A stretch of 64,000 bases of DNA from Actinacidiphila sp965342175 (GCF_965342175.1 NZ_CBDRBL010000012.1:48517-112516), one strand, 5' to 3'; counted from the first letter of the stretch, positions 26,546 to 35,309 are shown. The notes: generated by a model from the sequence alone, not told the origin. Made by a program: numbers and translations.

Positions 26546-27502
26546 TCAGGGGCAGCCGACGACCTGCCCGGCCCAGGAGAGCCCGCCGCCGAAGCCCAGC
26601 AGCAGCACGGGGGCGCCCGGGGTGAGCTCGCCGCGCTCGACGAGCTTGGAGAAGGCGAGCGGCACCGAGGCCGCGGAGGTGTTGCCGGAGTCGACGACGT
26701 CACGGGCCACCACCGCCTGCGGGGCACCCAGTTCCCGCACGACGGCCTCGATGATCCGCAGGTTGGCCTGGTGCGTCACGATGCCGCCGAGCTCGCCCGC
26801 CGCGACGCCGGCACGGCGGCAGGCCTCCTCGGCGATCGGGGCGAGGGTCGTGGTGGCCCAGCGGAAGACCGCCTGGCCGTCCTGGGCGAAGCGGGGCTGC
26901 CAGGAGCCGGCCAGCCGCACCGCGTCGGCGCGGGTGGGGTCCGAGCCCCACACGACCGGGCCGACGCCGGGGAGCGCCCCCGCAGCGGCGTCGGTGGCGC
27001 TGAGGACGGCCGCGCCGGCGCCGTCGCCCAGCAGGACACAGGTGCTGCGGTCGCTCCAGTCGGTGAGGTCGGACATCTTCTCGGCGCCGATGACCAGGGC
27101 GTGCCGGGCGGCGCCGGCCCGGACGGAGTGGTCTGCGGCGGCGAGCGCCGTGGTGAAGCCCGCGCACGCGTTGTTGAGGTCGTAGGAGGCCGGCGCGGTC
27201 ATGCCGAGCCGGGCCGCGACCTGGGCGGCGGTGCTGGGGGAGCGGTCCATGGCGCTGGAGGTGGCCACGACGACCAGGTCGATCTCGGAAGGGTCCAGGC
27301 CCGCCGCGGCGAGTGCCTTGCCGGCGGCGGCGGCGGCCATGTCGGCGACCGTCTCGTCCTCGCCGGCGATGTGCCGGGTGGCGATGCCGGTGCGCTGCCT
27401 GATCCAGGCGTCACTGGTGTCGACCATGGCTGCCAGGTCGTCGTTGGTGAGGACGCGGTGCGGCTGGTGGTGCCCCACGGCGGCGATACGGGATGCAGTC
27501 AT
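26546..27502 (-). CDS. Second beta-ketoacyl-ACP synthase III (FabH paralogue)
   Basis: A 318-residue KAS III. The triad is intact: NNACAGF, VTHQANLR and DSGNTSAAS. It is clearly diverged from the fabH at 23804. It may use other acyl-CoA starters or serve secondary metabolism or lipid repair; the specificity cannot be inferred. It is transcribed alone, divergent from a TetR gene whose product probably represses it. TATAGT sits six bases before the ATG, with TTAGAG 17 bp further upstream, and there is no ribosome site, so a leaderless mRNA is likely. Confidence 0.88.
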   Translation of the reverse strand: MTASRIAAVGHHQPHRVLTNDDLAAMVDTSDAWIRQRTGIATRHIAGEDETVADMAAAAAGKALAAAGLDPSEIDLVVVATSSAMDRSPSTAAQVAARLGMTAPASYDLNNACAGFTTALAAADHSVRAGAARHALVIGAEKMSDLTDWSDRSTCVLLGDGAGAAVLSATDAAAGALPGVGPVVWGSDPTRADAVRLAGSWQPRFAQDGQAVFRWATTTLAPIAEEACRRAGVAAGELGGIVTHQANLRIIEAVVRELGAPQAVVARDVVDSGNTSAASVPLAFSKLVERGELTPGAPVLLLGFGGGLSWAGQVVGCP

Positions 27503-27520
27503 GGCGGAACTATAGCGACC

Positions 27521-27532
27521 GACCGATCGGAC
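27521..27532. promoter_or_regulatory. Candidate TetR operator GACCGATCGGAC
   Basis: This imperfect 12-bp palindrome (core CCGATCGG) lies in the spacer of the reverse-strand promoter of the KAS III gene and 33 bp before the tetR start. Its place between -35 and -10 would suit simple repression. Confidence 0.5.
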
Positions 27533-27564
27533 TCTAAATCTGGAGAGGTGGTTACGATGGCGGG

Positions 27565-28167
27565 ATGAGCCCACGAAAGTCCGCCGCCGAGGCACGGCAC
27601 ACCCGCGAGCGGATCATCGAACGCAGCGTCGCGGTCGCCTCCGTGGAGGGGCTGGAAGGCCTCACGATCGGTCGGCTCGCGGCCGACCTCGGCATCAGCA
27701 AATCCGGGCTGCTCGGCCACTTCGGCACCAAGGAGGCGCTGCAGATCGCCGCCCTGCGGCGGGCATCGGAGATCTTCACCAGGGCCGTGTGGGTGCCCGC
27801 CTCGGGGGCCTCCCCGGGCCTCGCCCGGCTGACCGCGATCTGCGAGGCCTGGGTCACCTACCTCGACCGCGAACGCGAGGCCTTCCCCGGCGGGTGCCTG
27901 TTCACCGCCTCCGCCGTGGAGTTCGACGGCCGCGAGGGGCCGGTACGGAACGCGGTCGCCCGGCTCTACGCCGTCTGGCGGCGCCGGCTGAACCGCGACA
28001 TCCGGGCCGCCGTGGAACACGGCGACCTGCCCCCGGACACCGACCCGGAACAGCTCGTCTTCGAGCTGCACGGGATCTACTTCTCCCTCAACCACGCCGT
28101 CCAGCTCTTCGGCGACCGCGGCGCCCCCGACCGCGCCCGGCGTGCGCTGCGGCGCGTACTGAGCTGA
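27565..28167 (+). CDS. TetR family regulator, likely of the divergent KAS III gene
   Basis: A 200-residue TetR-type regulator. The HTH is RERIIERSVAVASVEGLEGL, then TIGRLAADLGISKSGLLGHF. The C-terminal portion FTASAVEFDGREGPVRNAV resembles the TetR_C_6/YcdC-like ligand domain. The ATG at 27565 has TACGAT six bases upstream and no ribosome site. Together with the divergent KAS III gene it forms a two-gene control unit with only 62 bp between start codons. Confidence 0.85.
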   Translation: MSPRKSAAEARHTRERIIERSVAVASVEGLEGLTIGRLAADLGISKSGLLGHFGTKEALQIAALRRASEIFTRAVWVPASGASPGLARLTAICEAWVTYLDREREAFPGGCLFTASAVEFDGREGPVRNAVARLYAVWRRRLNRDIRAAVEHGDLPPDTDPEQLVFELHGIYFSLNHAVQLFGDRGAPDRARRALRRVLS

Positions 28168-28239
28168 CGAATCAGCCCTTCGGGGGGATTGAACCCATCC
28201 CCCGGATGGCCGCGTGCGGCGCCGCGCACCATCGTGAGC

Positions 28240-29100
28240 ATGAGCATCTGGCTAAGAGGCCGCCCGGGTAGGTGGGGTGGACCGAGGAGCGGGTGGAGGG
28301 CCGAGTCCGGCACGGCGGAGAGAGACGCAGCGGAGCTGCGGCGACCGACGACAACGCCGCCAGGCGAGAGCCATCGACCCGCGACGCCGCCCCGCCCATC
28401 CGCGCGGACTCTCAGGGCGGCCGGCCTCACGGCGGTCGCGGCGCTGACGGTGCTGGTGCCGGGGGCGGCCGGGGGGACGGCGCACGCGCACGACCGGCCG
28501 GGGCCACCGGGCCCGCCCGTGGTCCGGTACCTGCCCGACGGGACCCTGCGGGTGGAGGTCGGCGGCGGCGCCGTCCGGGTCGAGACCACCCGTGACGGGG
28601 AGACACACGCCCGGGTCACCCACGGCGCGGACACCGTGGAGGCCCGGACGGGAAAGCACGGCTCGTCCGCGACCGTCCGGCGGCGGCACTGCCCCGCGTA
28701 CGAGTCGACGGTGAAGGCCCGTACGGGCAGCGGCGGTTCACGGGCCTCGGTGTCCTGGAGGCAGCCCTGCGCGCCCGCGCCGCGCCCCACACCCACCCCT
28801 CCCCCACCGCCCCCTCCCCCACCGCCGCCCCCTCCCCCACCGCCGCCCCCAGCCCCAGCCGCTCCGAAACCCACCCCGCCCCCACCGCCGGCTCCGACGC
28901 CCACGCCGACCCCGCCCCCGACGCCCACGCCGACTCCCGCACAGCGCGCGGAACTCCCGCCCGTCGCCTACCGCAAAGCGAGCGCGCCGCCCCCGCCCCA
29001 GGGGCCGAGCATCGTCCACCTGATGCTGCTCGTCACGGCCCCGGCGGTCCTGTCCGCCGCAGCGCTCAAGCCCCGCTCCCAAGCCCGCTCTCGGAGGTGA
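28240..29100 (+). CDS. Surface protein with polyproline stalk and C-terminal membrane segment
   Basis: No known family recognised. About 286 residues: an Arg-rich N-terminus, a hydrophobic export segment (TLRAAGLTAVAALTVLVPGA), a ~100-residue exposed domain with one Cys pair (RRHCPAY and WRQPCAP), a Pro/Thr-rich stretch with long proline runs, and a final hydrophobic helix (SIVHLMLLVTAPAVLSAAAL) followed by basic residues. This organisation suggests a membrane-tethered wall-spanning protein; no LPXTG motif is seen. The start is uncertain: ATG 28240, GTG 28234 or TTG 28189 are possible, none with a good ribosome site. The gene ends 3 bp before the next start, so the two are co-transcribed. Confidence 0.6.
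   Translation: MSIWLRGRPGRWGGPRSGWRAESGTAERDAAELRRPTTTPPGESHRPATPPRPSARTLRAAGLTAVAALTVLVPGAAGGTAHAHDRPGPPGPPVVRYLPDGTLRVEVGGGAVRVETTRDGETHARVTHGADTVEARTGKHGSSATVRRRHCPAYESTVKARTGSGGSRASVSWRQPCAPAPRPTPTPPPPPPPPPPPPPPPPPPAPAAPKPTPPPPPAPTPTPTPPPTPTPTPAQRAELPPVAYRKASAPPPPQGPSIVHLMLLVTAPAVLSAAALKPRSQARSRR
28795..28950 (+). repeat. Proline-codon repeat tract
   Basis: Tandem degenerate 15-nt units built of CCX codons encode the polyproline and PT-rich stalk of the preceding gene. The tract contains almost only C on one strand and is a likely length-variable site. Confidence 0.7.
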
Positions 29101-29103
29101 CCG

Positions 29104-29865
29104 ATGTCGGACTGGCTCGTCCTGGGCATCGTGATGGCCGCGGCCTGCGCCGTGGTGCTGACCATCGTGCTCATCAACCAGCGCCGTATCGGCGATGACG
29201 ACGACCCCTCGGAGACCCCCGACGTCATCGAGTACATGACGATGATGATCGGCGTGGTGTACGCCATCGTCCTCGGCCTCGCCATCGCCGGCGTGTGGGA
29301 GGCGCGCGGCGCCGCCGAGGACACCCTGCACCGCGAGACCCAGGCCCTGCACGAGGTACGGCAGCGCGTCCAGGTCTACCCGGCCGACGTGCGCGACCAG
29401 GTGCACGCCGACGTGGACGCGTACGTCTCCTACGTCGCGCGCACCGAACTGCCCCACATGCTCGAGCACGGGGAGAACACCCGCCGCGGCTCGGAACTCC
29501 TGGACCGGCTGCGCCGCGACGTGACGGGCTTCGAACCGCGCACCCCGCTGGCCAACCAGGCGTACCAGCCGATCGTCGACCAGGTCGCGGCCGTCGACGA
29601 CGCGCGCACCGCGCGCGGCGAGAACGCCGGACCGACCATGCCGGGGGTGGTGTGGTTCGGCCTGGTCACCGGCGCCCTCGTCGCGGTCGGGCTGATCTTC
29701 GGCCTGCAGATCAGGCGCTCCCGACGCGAACTCGTCCTCGCCGGGCTCTACAGCGCCCTGATCGCCTTCCTTCTCTTCCTCATCTGGGACCTGGACGCCC
29801 CCTTCGGCCGGGACGCGGTCGAGGCGGCCGCGTCCTTCACCAGCCTCTTCCCGCACATCAGCTGA
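29104..29865 (+). CDS. DUF4239 integral membrane protein
   Basis: A 253-residue protein with an N-terminal helix (LVLGIVMAAACAVVLTIVLI), a second around VIEYMTMMIGVVYAIVLGLAI and two C-terminal helices (VVWFGLVTGALVAVGLIFGL and LYSALIAFLLFLIWDL). A charged alpha-helical domain lies between them. The pattern matches DUF4239 (bestrophin-like) proteins of unknown function. GGAGGTG precedes the ATG, overlapping the stop of the polyproline protein gene, so both form an operon. The stop codon abuts that of the convergent dehydrogenase with no gap. Confidence 0.8.
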   Translation: MSDWLVLGIVMAAACAVVLTIVLINQRRIGDDDDPSETPDVIEYMTMMIGVVYAIVLGLAIAGVWEARGAAEDTLHRETQALHEVRQRVQVYPADVRDQVHADVDAYVSYVARTELPHMLEHGENTRRGSELLDRLRRDVTGFEPRTPLANQAYQPIVDQVAAVDDARTARGENAGPTMPGVVWFGLVTGALVAVGLIFGLQIRRSRRELVLAGLYSALIAFLLFLIWDLDAPFGRDAVEAAASFTSLFPHIS

Positions 29866-30741
29866 TCACTTCTCGAAACTCGCGAAGTACGAGGCGGCCA
29901 TGTCCTCCTCGCCGTGCCCGAGTTCGGCCGCGCGGCGGAAACGTTCGGCGCCGGCCGCTGCCACGTCGAGCCGGACGCCGACAAACTCCCCCGCCTCCAC
30001 GATCAGCCGGGCGTCCTTCTCCGCGGTCCGCACGCCGAAGCTGGGGGCGAAGTCGCCGGCCAGGATCGACGCCCCCTTGGCCTGCAGATAGCCCATGTCG
30101 AGGGGGCCGCCGGAGACGGCCTTGAGGAAGTCCGCGGCGTCCACGCCGAGGCCCTTCGCCAGCGCGAGGGCCTCGGCGGTGCCATGGGTGACGGTCAGCA
30201 CCCAGCTGTTGATCACCAGCTTCAGGCGGCTGGCCGTGCCCTCGGCCGCGTCCTCCCCCACCCACACGGTGCGGCTGCCGATCGCGTCGAAGACCGGCGC
30301 GACCCGCTGCCGGGCCTCCTGCGGCCCGGCGGCCAGCACCAGGAGCTGCCCGTTCTCCGCGGGCTGCCGGGTGCCCAGCACGGGCGAGTCGAGGTACACG
30401 ATGCCGTGCTCGCGGGCGAACTGCACGAACGCCCCCGGGGCGCCCACGCCCGCGGTCGTGGCCTGCGCCCAGACCGCGCCCTTGCGCAGGCCCGGCGCCG
30501 CCTGCCGCATGGTGTCGAGGGCGGAGTCCGCGTCGAACAGGATGGTCAGCACCACGTCGGCGCCGTCCACCGCCTCCGCGGGGGTGTCGGCGACGCGTGC
30601 GCCGTCCTTGCCGAGCGGTTCGGCCTTCTCCTTCGTACGGTTCCACACACGGACGTCGAGGCCCGCCCTGACGAGGTTGCGGGCCATCGCGGCACCCATG
30701 ATGCCGGTGCCCAGGACTGCTACTGAGGTGGTGTCGGACAT
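29866..30741 (-). CDS. NAD(P)-dependent beta-hydroxyacid dehydrogenase family protein
   Basis: A 291-residue enzyme of the 3-hydroxyisobutyrate/6-phosphogluconate dehydrogenase-like superfamily. The nucleotide-binding loop is VAVLGTGIMGAAMARNL, then VWNRTKEKAEPL; the Arg in NRT favours NADPH. The substrate motif is LDSPVLGTRQPAENGQL and the catalytic lysine lies in GTASRLKLVINSW. It oxidises a beta-hydroxyacid or reduces a semialdehyde/imine; the substrate is not assignable. The ATG at 30741 has TACCGT seven bases upstream and no clear ribosome site, so a leaderless transcript is possible. Confidence 0.88.
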   Translation of the reverse strand: MSDTTSVAVLGTGIMGAAMARNLVRAGLDVRVWNRTKEKAEPLGKDGARVADTPAEAVDGADVVLTILFDADSALDTMRQAAPGLRKGAVWAQATTAGVGAPGAFVQFAREHGIVYLDSPVLGTRQPAENGQLLVLAAGPQEARQRVAPVFDAIGSRTVWVGEDAAEGTASRLKLVINSWVLTVTHGTAEALALAKGLGVDAADFLKAVSGGPLDMGYLQAKGASILAGDFAPSFGVRTAEKDARLIVEAGEFVGVRLDVAAAGAERFRRAAELGHGEEDMAASYFASFEK

Positions 30742-31319
30742 GACTGCCACGGTACGACGGACCCATCCGCAGCGCTCGCGGCGCCGCAGGCCGGACGCCG
30801 GACGCTGCAAGCCGGAGGGTGCGCCCCGCGCCAGGGCGCGGCCTGCGGCCGCCGGCGTCCCCGCAGCCCTCCGCGGTCGCGGACGGCCGGTACGGACGCC
30901 TGGCGACGGTGACCGCCGCGCCGGTGGGTCGCCCGGTCCGGCAGCCCGCGCACGCCCCCTGCGTCACGACCGTAGACCGCCAGGTGGTGCGAGGACCCCA
31001 AAAATCCGCCTCCCCAAGGACACGGGCGCCGCCCTCTCCCCGAGGCCACCGGTGCGCGCCCTGGCGGCGGCCCCCGGACCAGCGGCCTCCGCGCGGGTCG
31101 CCTCGACCTCGCGTGCCCCGGGCAGCGGGGTCGGGGCCCCGGGGCATGGGCAGGAGACCGACGTCGGCACGAGCGGGGTGAGGACACCCGGCGCGGCCCC
31201 GCCCGCCGGCGCGCGGATCTCGACGCGGCAGGACGGGACGGTGCGCCTCACGCCGCGGGGAGGAGCCGCGTCCTAGGCTCACCGGGCGGGACCCCGGCCA
31301 GGAGGAGTGAGCACCGGAC
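30742..31319. other. 578-bp region without a supported gene
   Basis: All open frames here are of shadow composition (Arg/Pro/Ala only), lack ribosome sites and do not match any family. I see no strong terminator hairpin. The end of the stretch contains GGAGGAG ahead of the photolyase start. A promoter for the photolyase gene should lie here. Confidence 0.5.
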
Positions 31320-32756
31320 TTGACGACGTCGATCTGCCTGTTCACCGCCGACCTGCGGCTGCACGACAACCCTGTCCTGCGGGCCGCCCTGGACTCCGCG
31401 GAACAGGTCGTGCCCCTGTTCGTGCTCGACGAGGCCATCGAGGCCGCGGGCTTCGCCACCCCCAACCGCGCCGCGTTCCTCGCGGACTGCCTCGCCGACC
31501 TGGACGCGGGGCTGCGCAGACGCGGCGGCCGGCTGGTGCTGCGCCGCGGGGACGTGGCGCGCGAGGCGTGCCGGGTCGCGGAGGAGACCGACGCCCGCCA
31601 GGTGCATGTCGCCGCCGGGGTGAGCCGCTACGCCGCGCGGCGTGAGGAGCGGCTGCGGGCGGCGCTGACCGGTGCCCGGCGCGAACTGCGGGTGCACGAC
31701 TCCGTGCTGACCGCGGTGCCGCCCGGCGCGGTGACCCCGGCCGGCAAGGACAGCTTCGGGGTCTTCACGCCGTACTTCGGCCACTGGCAGGCCGTGGAGC
31801 TGCGCGACCCGCTGGGCGCGCCCCACACGGTCCCGGTCCCGGACGGCGTGGTGTCCCGGCCGCTGCCCGAGGCGCCGGGGGGCACGTCACCCGGGCTGCC
31901 CGCCGGAGGGGAGACCGAGGGGCGCGAGCGCTGGCGGGCCTGGAGCGCGTCGGGACTCGCCGCCTACGAGGACCGCCACGACGATCTGGCGGGCGACGCC
32001 ACCTCGCGCCTGTCGCCGTATCTGCACTTCGGCTGCCTGTCGGCCACCGAGCTGGTCCGGCGCGCCCGCGACGCGGGCGGTCCCGGCGCGGACGCCTTCG
32101 TACGGCAGCTCGCCTGGCGGGAGTTCCATCACCAGGTGCTGGCCGCCCGCCCCGACGCCGCCTCCAGGGACCTGCGGCCGCGCGGCGACCGCTGGCGCGG
32201 CGACGGCCCGGAGGCGGAGGCGTGGCGGGCGGGACGCACCGGCTACCCGGTGATCGACGCGGCGATGCGCCAGCTGCGGCACGAGGGCTGGATGCACAAC
32301 CGGGCACGGCTGCTGGCCGCGAGCTTCCTGGCGAAGACGCTGTACGTCGACTGGCGGATCGGCGCCGCGCACTTCCTGGAGTGGCTGGTGGACGGCGACA
32401 TCGCCAACAACCAGCTGAACTGGCAGTGGGTGGCGGGCACCGGCACCGACACCCGCCCGAACCGGGTGCTCAACCCCCTGGTGCAGGCCCGCCGTTTCGA
32501 TCCGGACGGCGCCTATGTCCGCCGCTGGGTGCCGGAACTGGCCGGTGTGGAGGGCGGCGCCGTGCACCGCCCCTGGCAGCTCCCCGAGGCCGAACGGGCG
32601 GCCCTGCGCTACCCGGCTCCCCTGGTCGACCTCGGCGGGGCCCTCGCCCGCTTCCGCGACGCCCGTGGCGCGCGGCCCGACGGCGCGGAGGTCCGGGGTG
32701 CCCCGGGCGCAGCGCCGGATGATGTGGCGGGCGGCACCGCGGAGGGCGGCCGATAA
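31320..32756 (+). CDS. phr: Deoxyribodipyrimidine photolyase (class I CPD, cryptochrome/photolyase family)
   Basis: A 478-residue flavoprotein that splits UV-induced pyrimidine dimers with blue light. The N-terminal antenna domain begins SICLFTADLRLHDNPVL. The FAD domain has RLSPYLHFGCLS, RQLAWREFHHQVL, TGYPVIDAAMRQL, GWMHNRARLLAASFL and WQWVAGTGTDTRPNRVLNP. The conserved tryptophans of the electron path are present. The TTG start at 31320 was chosen because it alone gives the correct N-terminus in frame; GGAGGAG is about 12 bp upstream. Downstream genes (small membrane protein, SDR) are on the same strand and may be co-expressed. Confidence 0.93.
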   Translation: MTTSICLFTADLRLHDNPVLRAALDSAEQVVPLFVLDEAIEAAGFATPNRAAFLADCLADLDAGLRRRGGRLVLRRGDVAREACRVAEETDARQVHVAAGVSRYAARREERLRAALTGARRELRVHDSVLTAVPPGAVTPAGKDSFGVFTPYFGHWQAVELRDPLGAPHTVPVPDGVVSRPLPEAPGGTSPGLPAGGETEGRERWRAWSASGLAAYEDRHDDLAGDATSRLSPYLHFGCLSATELVRRARDAGGPGADAFVRQLAWREFHHQVLAARPDAASRDLRPRGDRWRGDGPEAEAWRAGRTGYPVIDAAMRQLRHEGWMHNRARLLAASFLAKTLYVDWRIGAAHFLEWLVDGDIANNQLNWQWVAGTGTDTRPNRVLNPLVQARRFDPDGAYVRRWVPELAGVEGGAVHRPWQLPEAERAALRYPAPLVDLGGALARFRDARGARPDGAEVRGAPGAAPDDVAGGTAEGGR

Positions 32757-32787
32757 TGACGGAGAGCCTCAGGGAAGGGGCGATCCG

Positions 32788-32847
32788 ATGACTTACGGTG
32801 ACGAAGCGCGCGCCGGCGCGCCACGGCCGGTGGGGCGCCCGCGGTGA
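32788..32847 (+). CDS. Possible 19-residue leader peptide
   Basis: ATG at 32788 preceded by GGAAGGGG at good spacing opens a short frame ending at 32847 (begins MTYGDEARAG). Third-position GC is moderate. It could be a leader ORF between the photolyase and small membrane protein genes, or chance. Confidence 0.25.
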   Translation: MTYGDEARAGAPRPVGRPR

Positions 32848-32983
32848 CGCCCGAGGCCCGTCCCCTCCCGGGTACGCCCGGCCGTCCTCCGGCCCCGCGC
32901 GCCACCGGGGCCCGGAGGGGCCCGGTGCCGCCCGTCGTCCCCTCGGCAGGCACCACCGCCGCCCCGGAAACGGAAGGAGTCCG

Positions 32984-33238
32984 ATGAGCCCGCGCCTGCG
33001 GACCGCCGCCCGCCCGGTCGCGGTCCCGCCGCTGCCCGCGCCGGCCCCGCCGCGTGCCGGGGCCCCGCTCGTACCGCTTCTGCTCCCGGTCGCCCTGACG
33101 GCGGTGGCGGCCCTGGGAGCGCTGGGGGCTCTGGGAGCGCTGGGGGTTCTGGGAGCACGGGGGGCCCTGGTGCGCGCCCTGCTGCCGCCCGAGCCTGCGG
33201 CCGGCCCCTTCGCCCGGGACGCGGCGAGCCCGCGATGA
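32984..33238 (+). CDS. Small membrane protein coupled to the SDR gene
   Basis: An 84-residue protein with no family recognised. A basic N-terminus is followed by one hydrophobic segment (VPLLLPVALTAVAALGALGA) containing several LGA repeats, and a short tail. GGAAGGAG lies at ideal spacing before ATG 32984, and the stop overlaps the next start as ATGA at 33235-33238. The ribosome site and overlap make a real, translationally coupled gene likely. It may anchor or partner the downstream SDR protein. Confidence 0.6.
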   Translation: MSPRLRTAARPVAVPPLPAPAPPRAGAPLVPLLLPVALTAVAALGALGALGALGVLGARGALVRALLPPEPAAGPFARDAASPR

Positions 33239-34719
33239 GCCTCACCTGCCTGGTGACGGGCGCCAGCGGCTACATCGGCGGCCGGCTCGTCCCGGAACTG
33301 CTGGCGGCCGGCTACCGGGTGCGCTGCCTGGCCCGTACGCCCGGCAAGCTGCGCGACCACCCGTGGGCGGGGGAGGTCGAGATCGTCAGGGGCGACGTCA
33401 CCGACCCGCGGTCGGTTGCGGCGGCGATGGAGGGTGTGGACGTCGCGTACTACCTCGTGCACGCCCTGGGCAGCGGGCGGGACTTCGAGCGGACCGACCG
33501 CGAGGCCGCGGAGGTCTTCGGCTCCCGCGCGCGGGCCGCGGGCGTGCGGCGGATCGTGTACCTGGGCGGCCTGACCCCGGCCGGGGCACCCGAGCGGGAG
33601 CTCTCCCCGCACCTGCGTTCACGTGCCGAGGTGGGCCGGGTGCTGCTCGACTCCGGCGTGCCCACGGCCGCGCTGCGGGCGGCGGTGATCATCGGCTCCG
33701 GATCGGCCTCCTTCGAGATGCTGCGCTACCTCACCGAGCGGCTGCCCGTGATGGTCACCCCCCGCTGGGTGGGCACCCGGATCCAGCCGATCGCCGTACG
33801 GGACGTGCTGCGCTACCTCGTGGGCTGCGCCACGCTGCCGCCGCGGGTGAGCCGCGCCTTCGACATCGGCGGCCCGGACGTGCTCACGTACCGCGCCATG
33901 ATGCTGAAGTACGCCGAGGTGGCGGGGCTGCCGCGGCGCCTGATCGTGCCGGTGCCGGTGCTGACGCCGCGCCTGTCGAGCCACTGGGTGGGGCTGGTGA
34001 CCCCGGTTCCGGCGTCCCTCGCACGACCGCTCACGGAGTCGCTGCGGTACGAGGTCGTCTGCCGGGACCACGACATCGCGCGGTGGGTCCCCGATCCGCC
34101 CGGGGGAATGATCGGCGTCGAGTCGGCGCTGCGCCTGGCGCTGCAGCGCATCCGGGAGGCGAACGTGGTCACCCGCTGGTCCTCGGCCGCGGTGCCGGGG
34201 GCGCCGAGCGACCCGCTGCCGACGGACCCGGGCTGGGCGGGCGGCTCCCTGTACACCGACCACCGCGAGCGGGTCGTGGACGCCTCACCCGGGGCGCTGT
34301 GGCGGGTCATCGAGGGCATCGGCGGCGACAACGGCTGGTACTCCTTCCCGCTGGCCTGGGCCGTGCGCGGCTGGCTCGACCGCTTCGTCGGCGGGGTGGG
34401 GCTGCGCCGGGGACGGAGGGACGCGGCGCACCTGCGGGCGGGCGACTCGCTGGACTTCTGGCGGGTGGAGGAGATCGAGCCGGGCCGGCTGCTGCGGTTG
34501 CGCGCCGAGATGCGTCTGCCGGGGCTCGCCTGGCTGGAACTGACGGTCGGCCGGGACGACGCCGGGCGCACCGTCTACGGGCAGCGGGCCCTGTTCCATC
34601 CGCGCGGGCTGGCGGGGCATGCGTACTGGTGGAGCGTGTCGCCTTTCCACTCCGTGGTCTTCGGCGGCATGGCGCGCAACATCGCCGCCGCGGCCCGTGC
34701 GGGCGCGGCGGGGCCGTAA
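33235..34719 (+). CDS. SDR family oxidoreductase with C-terminal DUF2867
   Basis: A 494-residue two-domain protein. Residues 1 to about 290 form an atypical/extended SDR (YbjT-like): LVTGASGYIGGRLVPELL binds NAD(P), GDVTDPRSVAAAMEG follows and YYLVHAL replaces the usual strand-4 motif. The C-terminal domain from VDASPGALWRVIEGIGGDNG to WWSVSPFHSVVF matches DUF2867, a START/polyketide-cyclase-like fold. Such SDR-DUF2867 proteins are often found beside photolyase and regulator genes in actinobacteria, where a role in light or oxidative stress is presumed. The substrate is unknown. Confidence 0.88.
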   Translation: MSLTCLVTGASGYIGGRLVPELLAAGYRVRCLARTPGKLRDHPWAGEVEIVRGDVTDPRSVAAAMEGVDVAYYLVHALGSGRDFERTDREAAEVFGSRARAAGVRRIVYLGGLTPAGAPERELSPHLRSRAEVGRVLLDSGVPTAALRAAVIIGSGSASFEMLRYLTERLPVMVTPRWVGTRIQPIAVRDVLRYLVGCATLPPRVSRAFDIGGPDVLTYRAMMLKYAEVAGLPRRLIVPVPVLTPRLSSHWVGLVTPVPASLARPLTESLRYEVVCRDHDIARWVPDPPGGMIGVESALRLALQRIREANVVTRWSSAAVPGAPSDPLPTDPGWAGGSLYTDHRERVVDASPGALWRVIEGIGGDNGWYSFPLAWAVRGWLDRFVGGVGLRRGRRDAAHLRAGDSLDFWRVEEIEPGRLLRLRAEMRLPGLAWLELTVGRDDAGRTVYGQRALFHPRGLAGHAYWWSVSPFHSVVFGGMARNIAAAARAGAAGP

Positions 34720-34726
34720 GGCCCGC

Positions 34727-35209
34727 TCAGTCCTGGTCGGGGGCGCGCAGGGCGGTCAGCTCGTCGTTCATCGCGGCCAGGAAGCGCAGGACGACGGCGA
34801 GTTCGTCCTCGGTGAAGCGGGCGCGCGCCGCATCGGTGCGCTCCGCCAGGGGTTGGAAGAACTCGCGCGCCACCTCCCTGCCGCGCGGGGCGTAGTGCAG
34901 GTGGACCACGCGGCGGTCGGCGGCGTCGCGGGTGCGGCGGATGTGCCCGGCGCGTTCGAGCCGGTCCAGGCAGGCGGTGACGGCACCGGAGGTGAGGTTG
35001 AGGCGTTCGCGCAGCAGACCGGGGGTCATGGCCCCTCCGCGGCCGTCGCCGTCCAGGACGGCCACCAGCGCCTGCACGTCGGTGTGGTGCAGCTTCTGGC
35101 TCTGCGCGAAGTCCTGCGCGACGCGGTTGAACTCGCTGTTCATGCGGCGCAGCTGCACGGCGAAGGCGCGCAGTCCGGTCGGGGACTCGTCCTGGAGGTT
35201 GTCGGACAC
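34727..35209 (-). CDS. MarR family transcriptional regulator
   Basis: A 160-residue winged-HTH regulator. KLHHTDVQALVAVLDGDGRG, GLLRERLNLTSGAVTACLDR and the wing IRRTRDAADRRVVHLHYAPRG are typical of MarR. The GTG at 35209 lies immediately after GGGGGA. It is divergent from the MMPL transporter with a 100-bp region in which TCAAT-GGTGA-type direct repeats occur (35229 and 35245), a candidate operator. It most likely represses the transporter and responds to an exported compound. Confidence 0.88.
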   Translation of the reverse strand: MSDNLQDESPTGLRAFAVQLRRMNSEFNRVAQDFAQSQKLHHTDVQALVAVLDGDGRGGAMTPGLLRERLNLTSGAVTACLDRLERAGHIRRTRDAADRRVVHLHYAPRGREVAREFFQPLAERTDAARARFTEDELAVVLRFLAAMNDELTALRAPDQD

Positions 35210-35228
35210 TCCCCCATCGTAAATAACC

Positions 35229-35258
35229 TCAATGGTGAAGATAGTCAATCGGTGAGAT
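35229..35258. promoter_or_regulatory. Direct repeats in the marR/MMPL divergent region
   Basis: TCAATGGTGAAGAT (35229) and TCAATCGGTGAGAT (35245) are similar units 16 bp apart in an unusually AT-rich stretch between the regulator and transporter genes. Candidate MarR operator; no experimental support. Confidence 0.35.
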
Positions 35259-35309
35259 GTATTCTCCCCGCGAAGAGGTCCCCGGTTCCGCATCCCACGG
35301 GAGAGAGCG

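Noticed and set aside
30742..31319. Several frames of 95-150 codons
   Set aside because: No ribosome sites, no family features and overlapping shadows in all frames; treated as non-coding.
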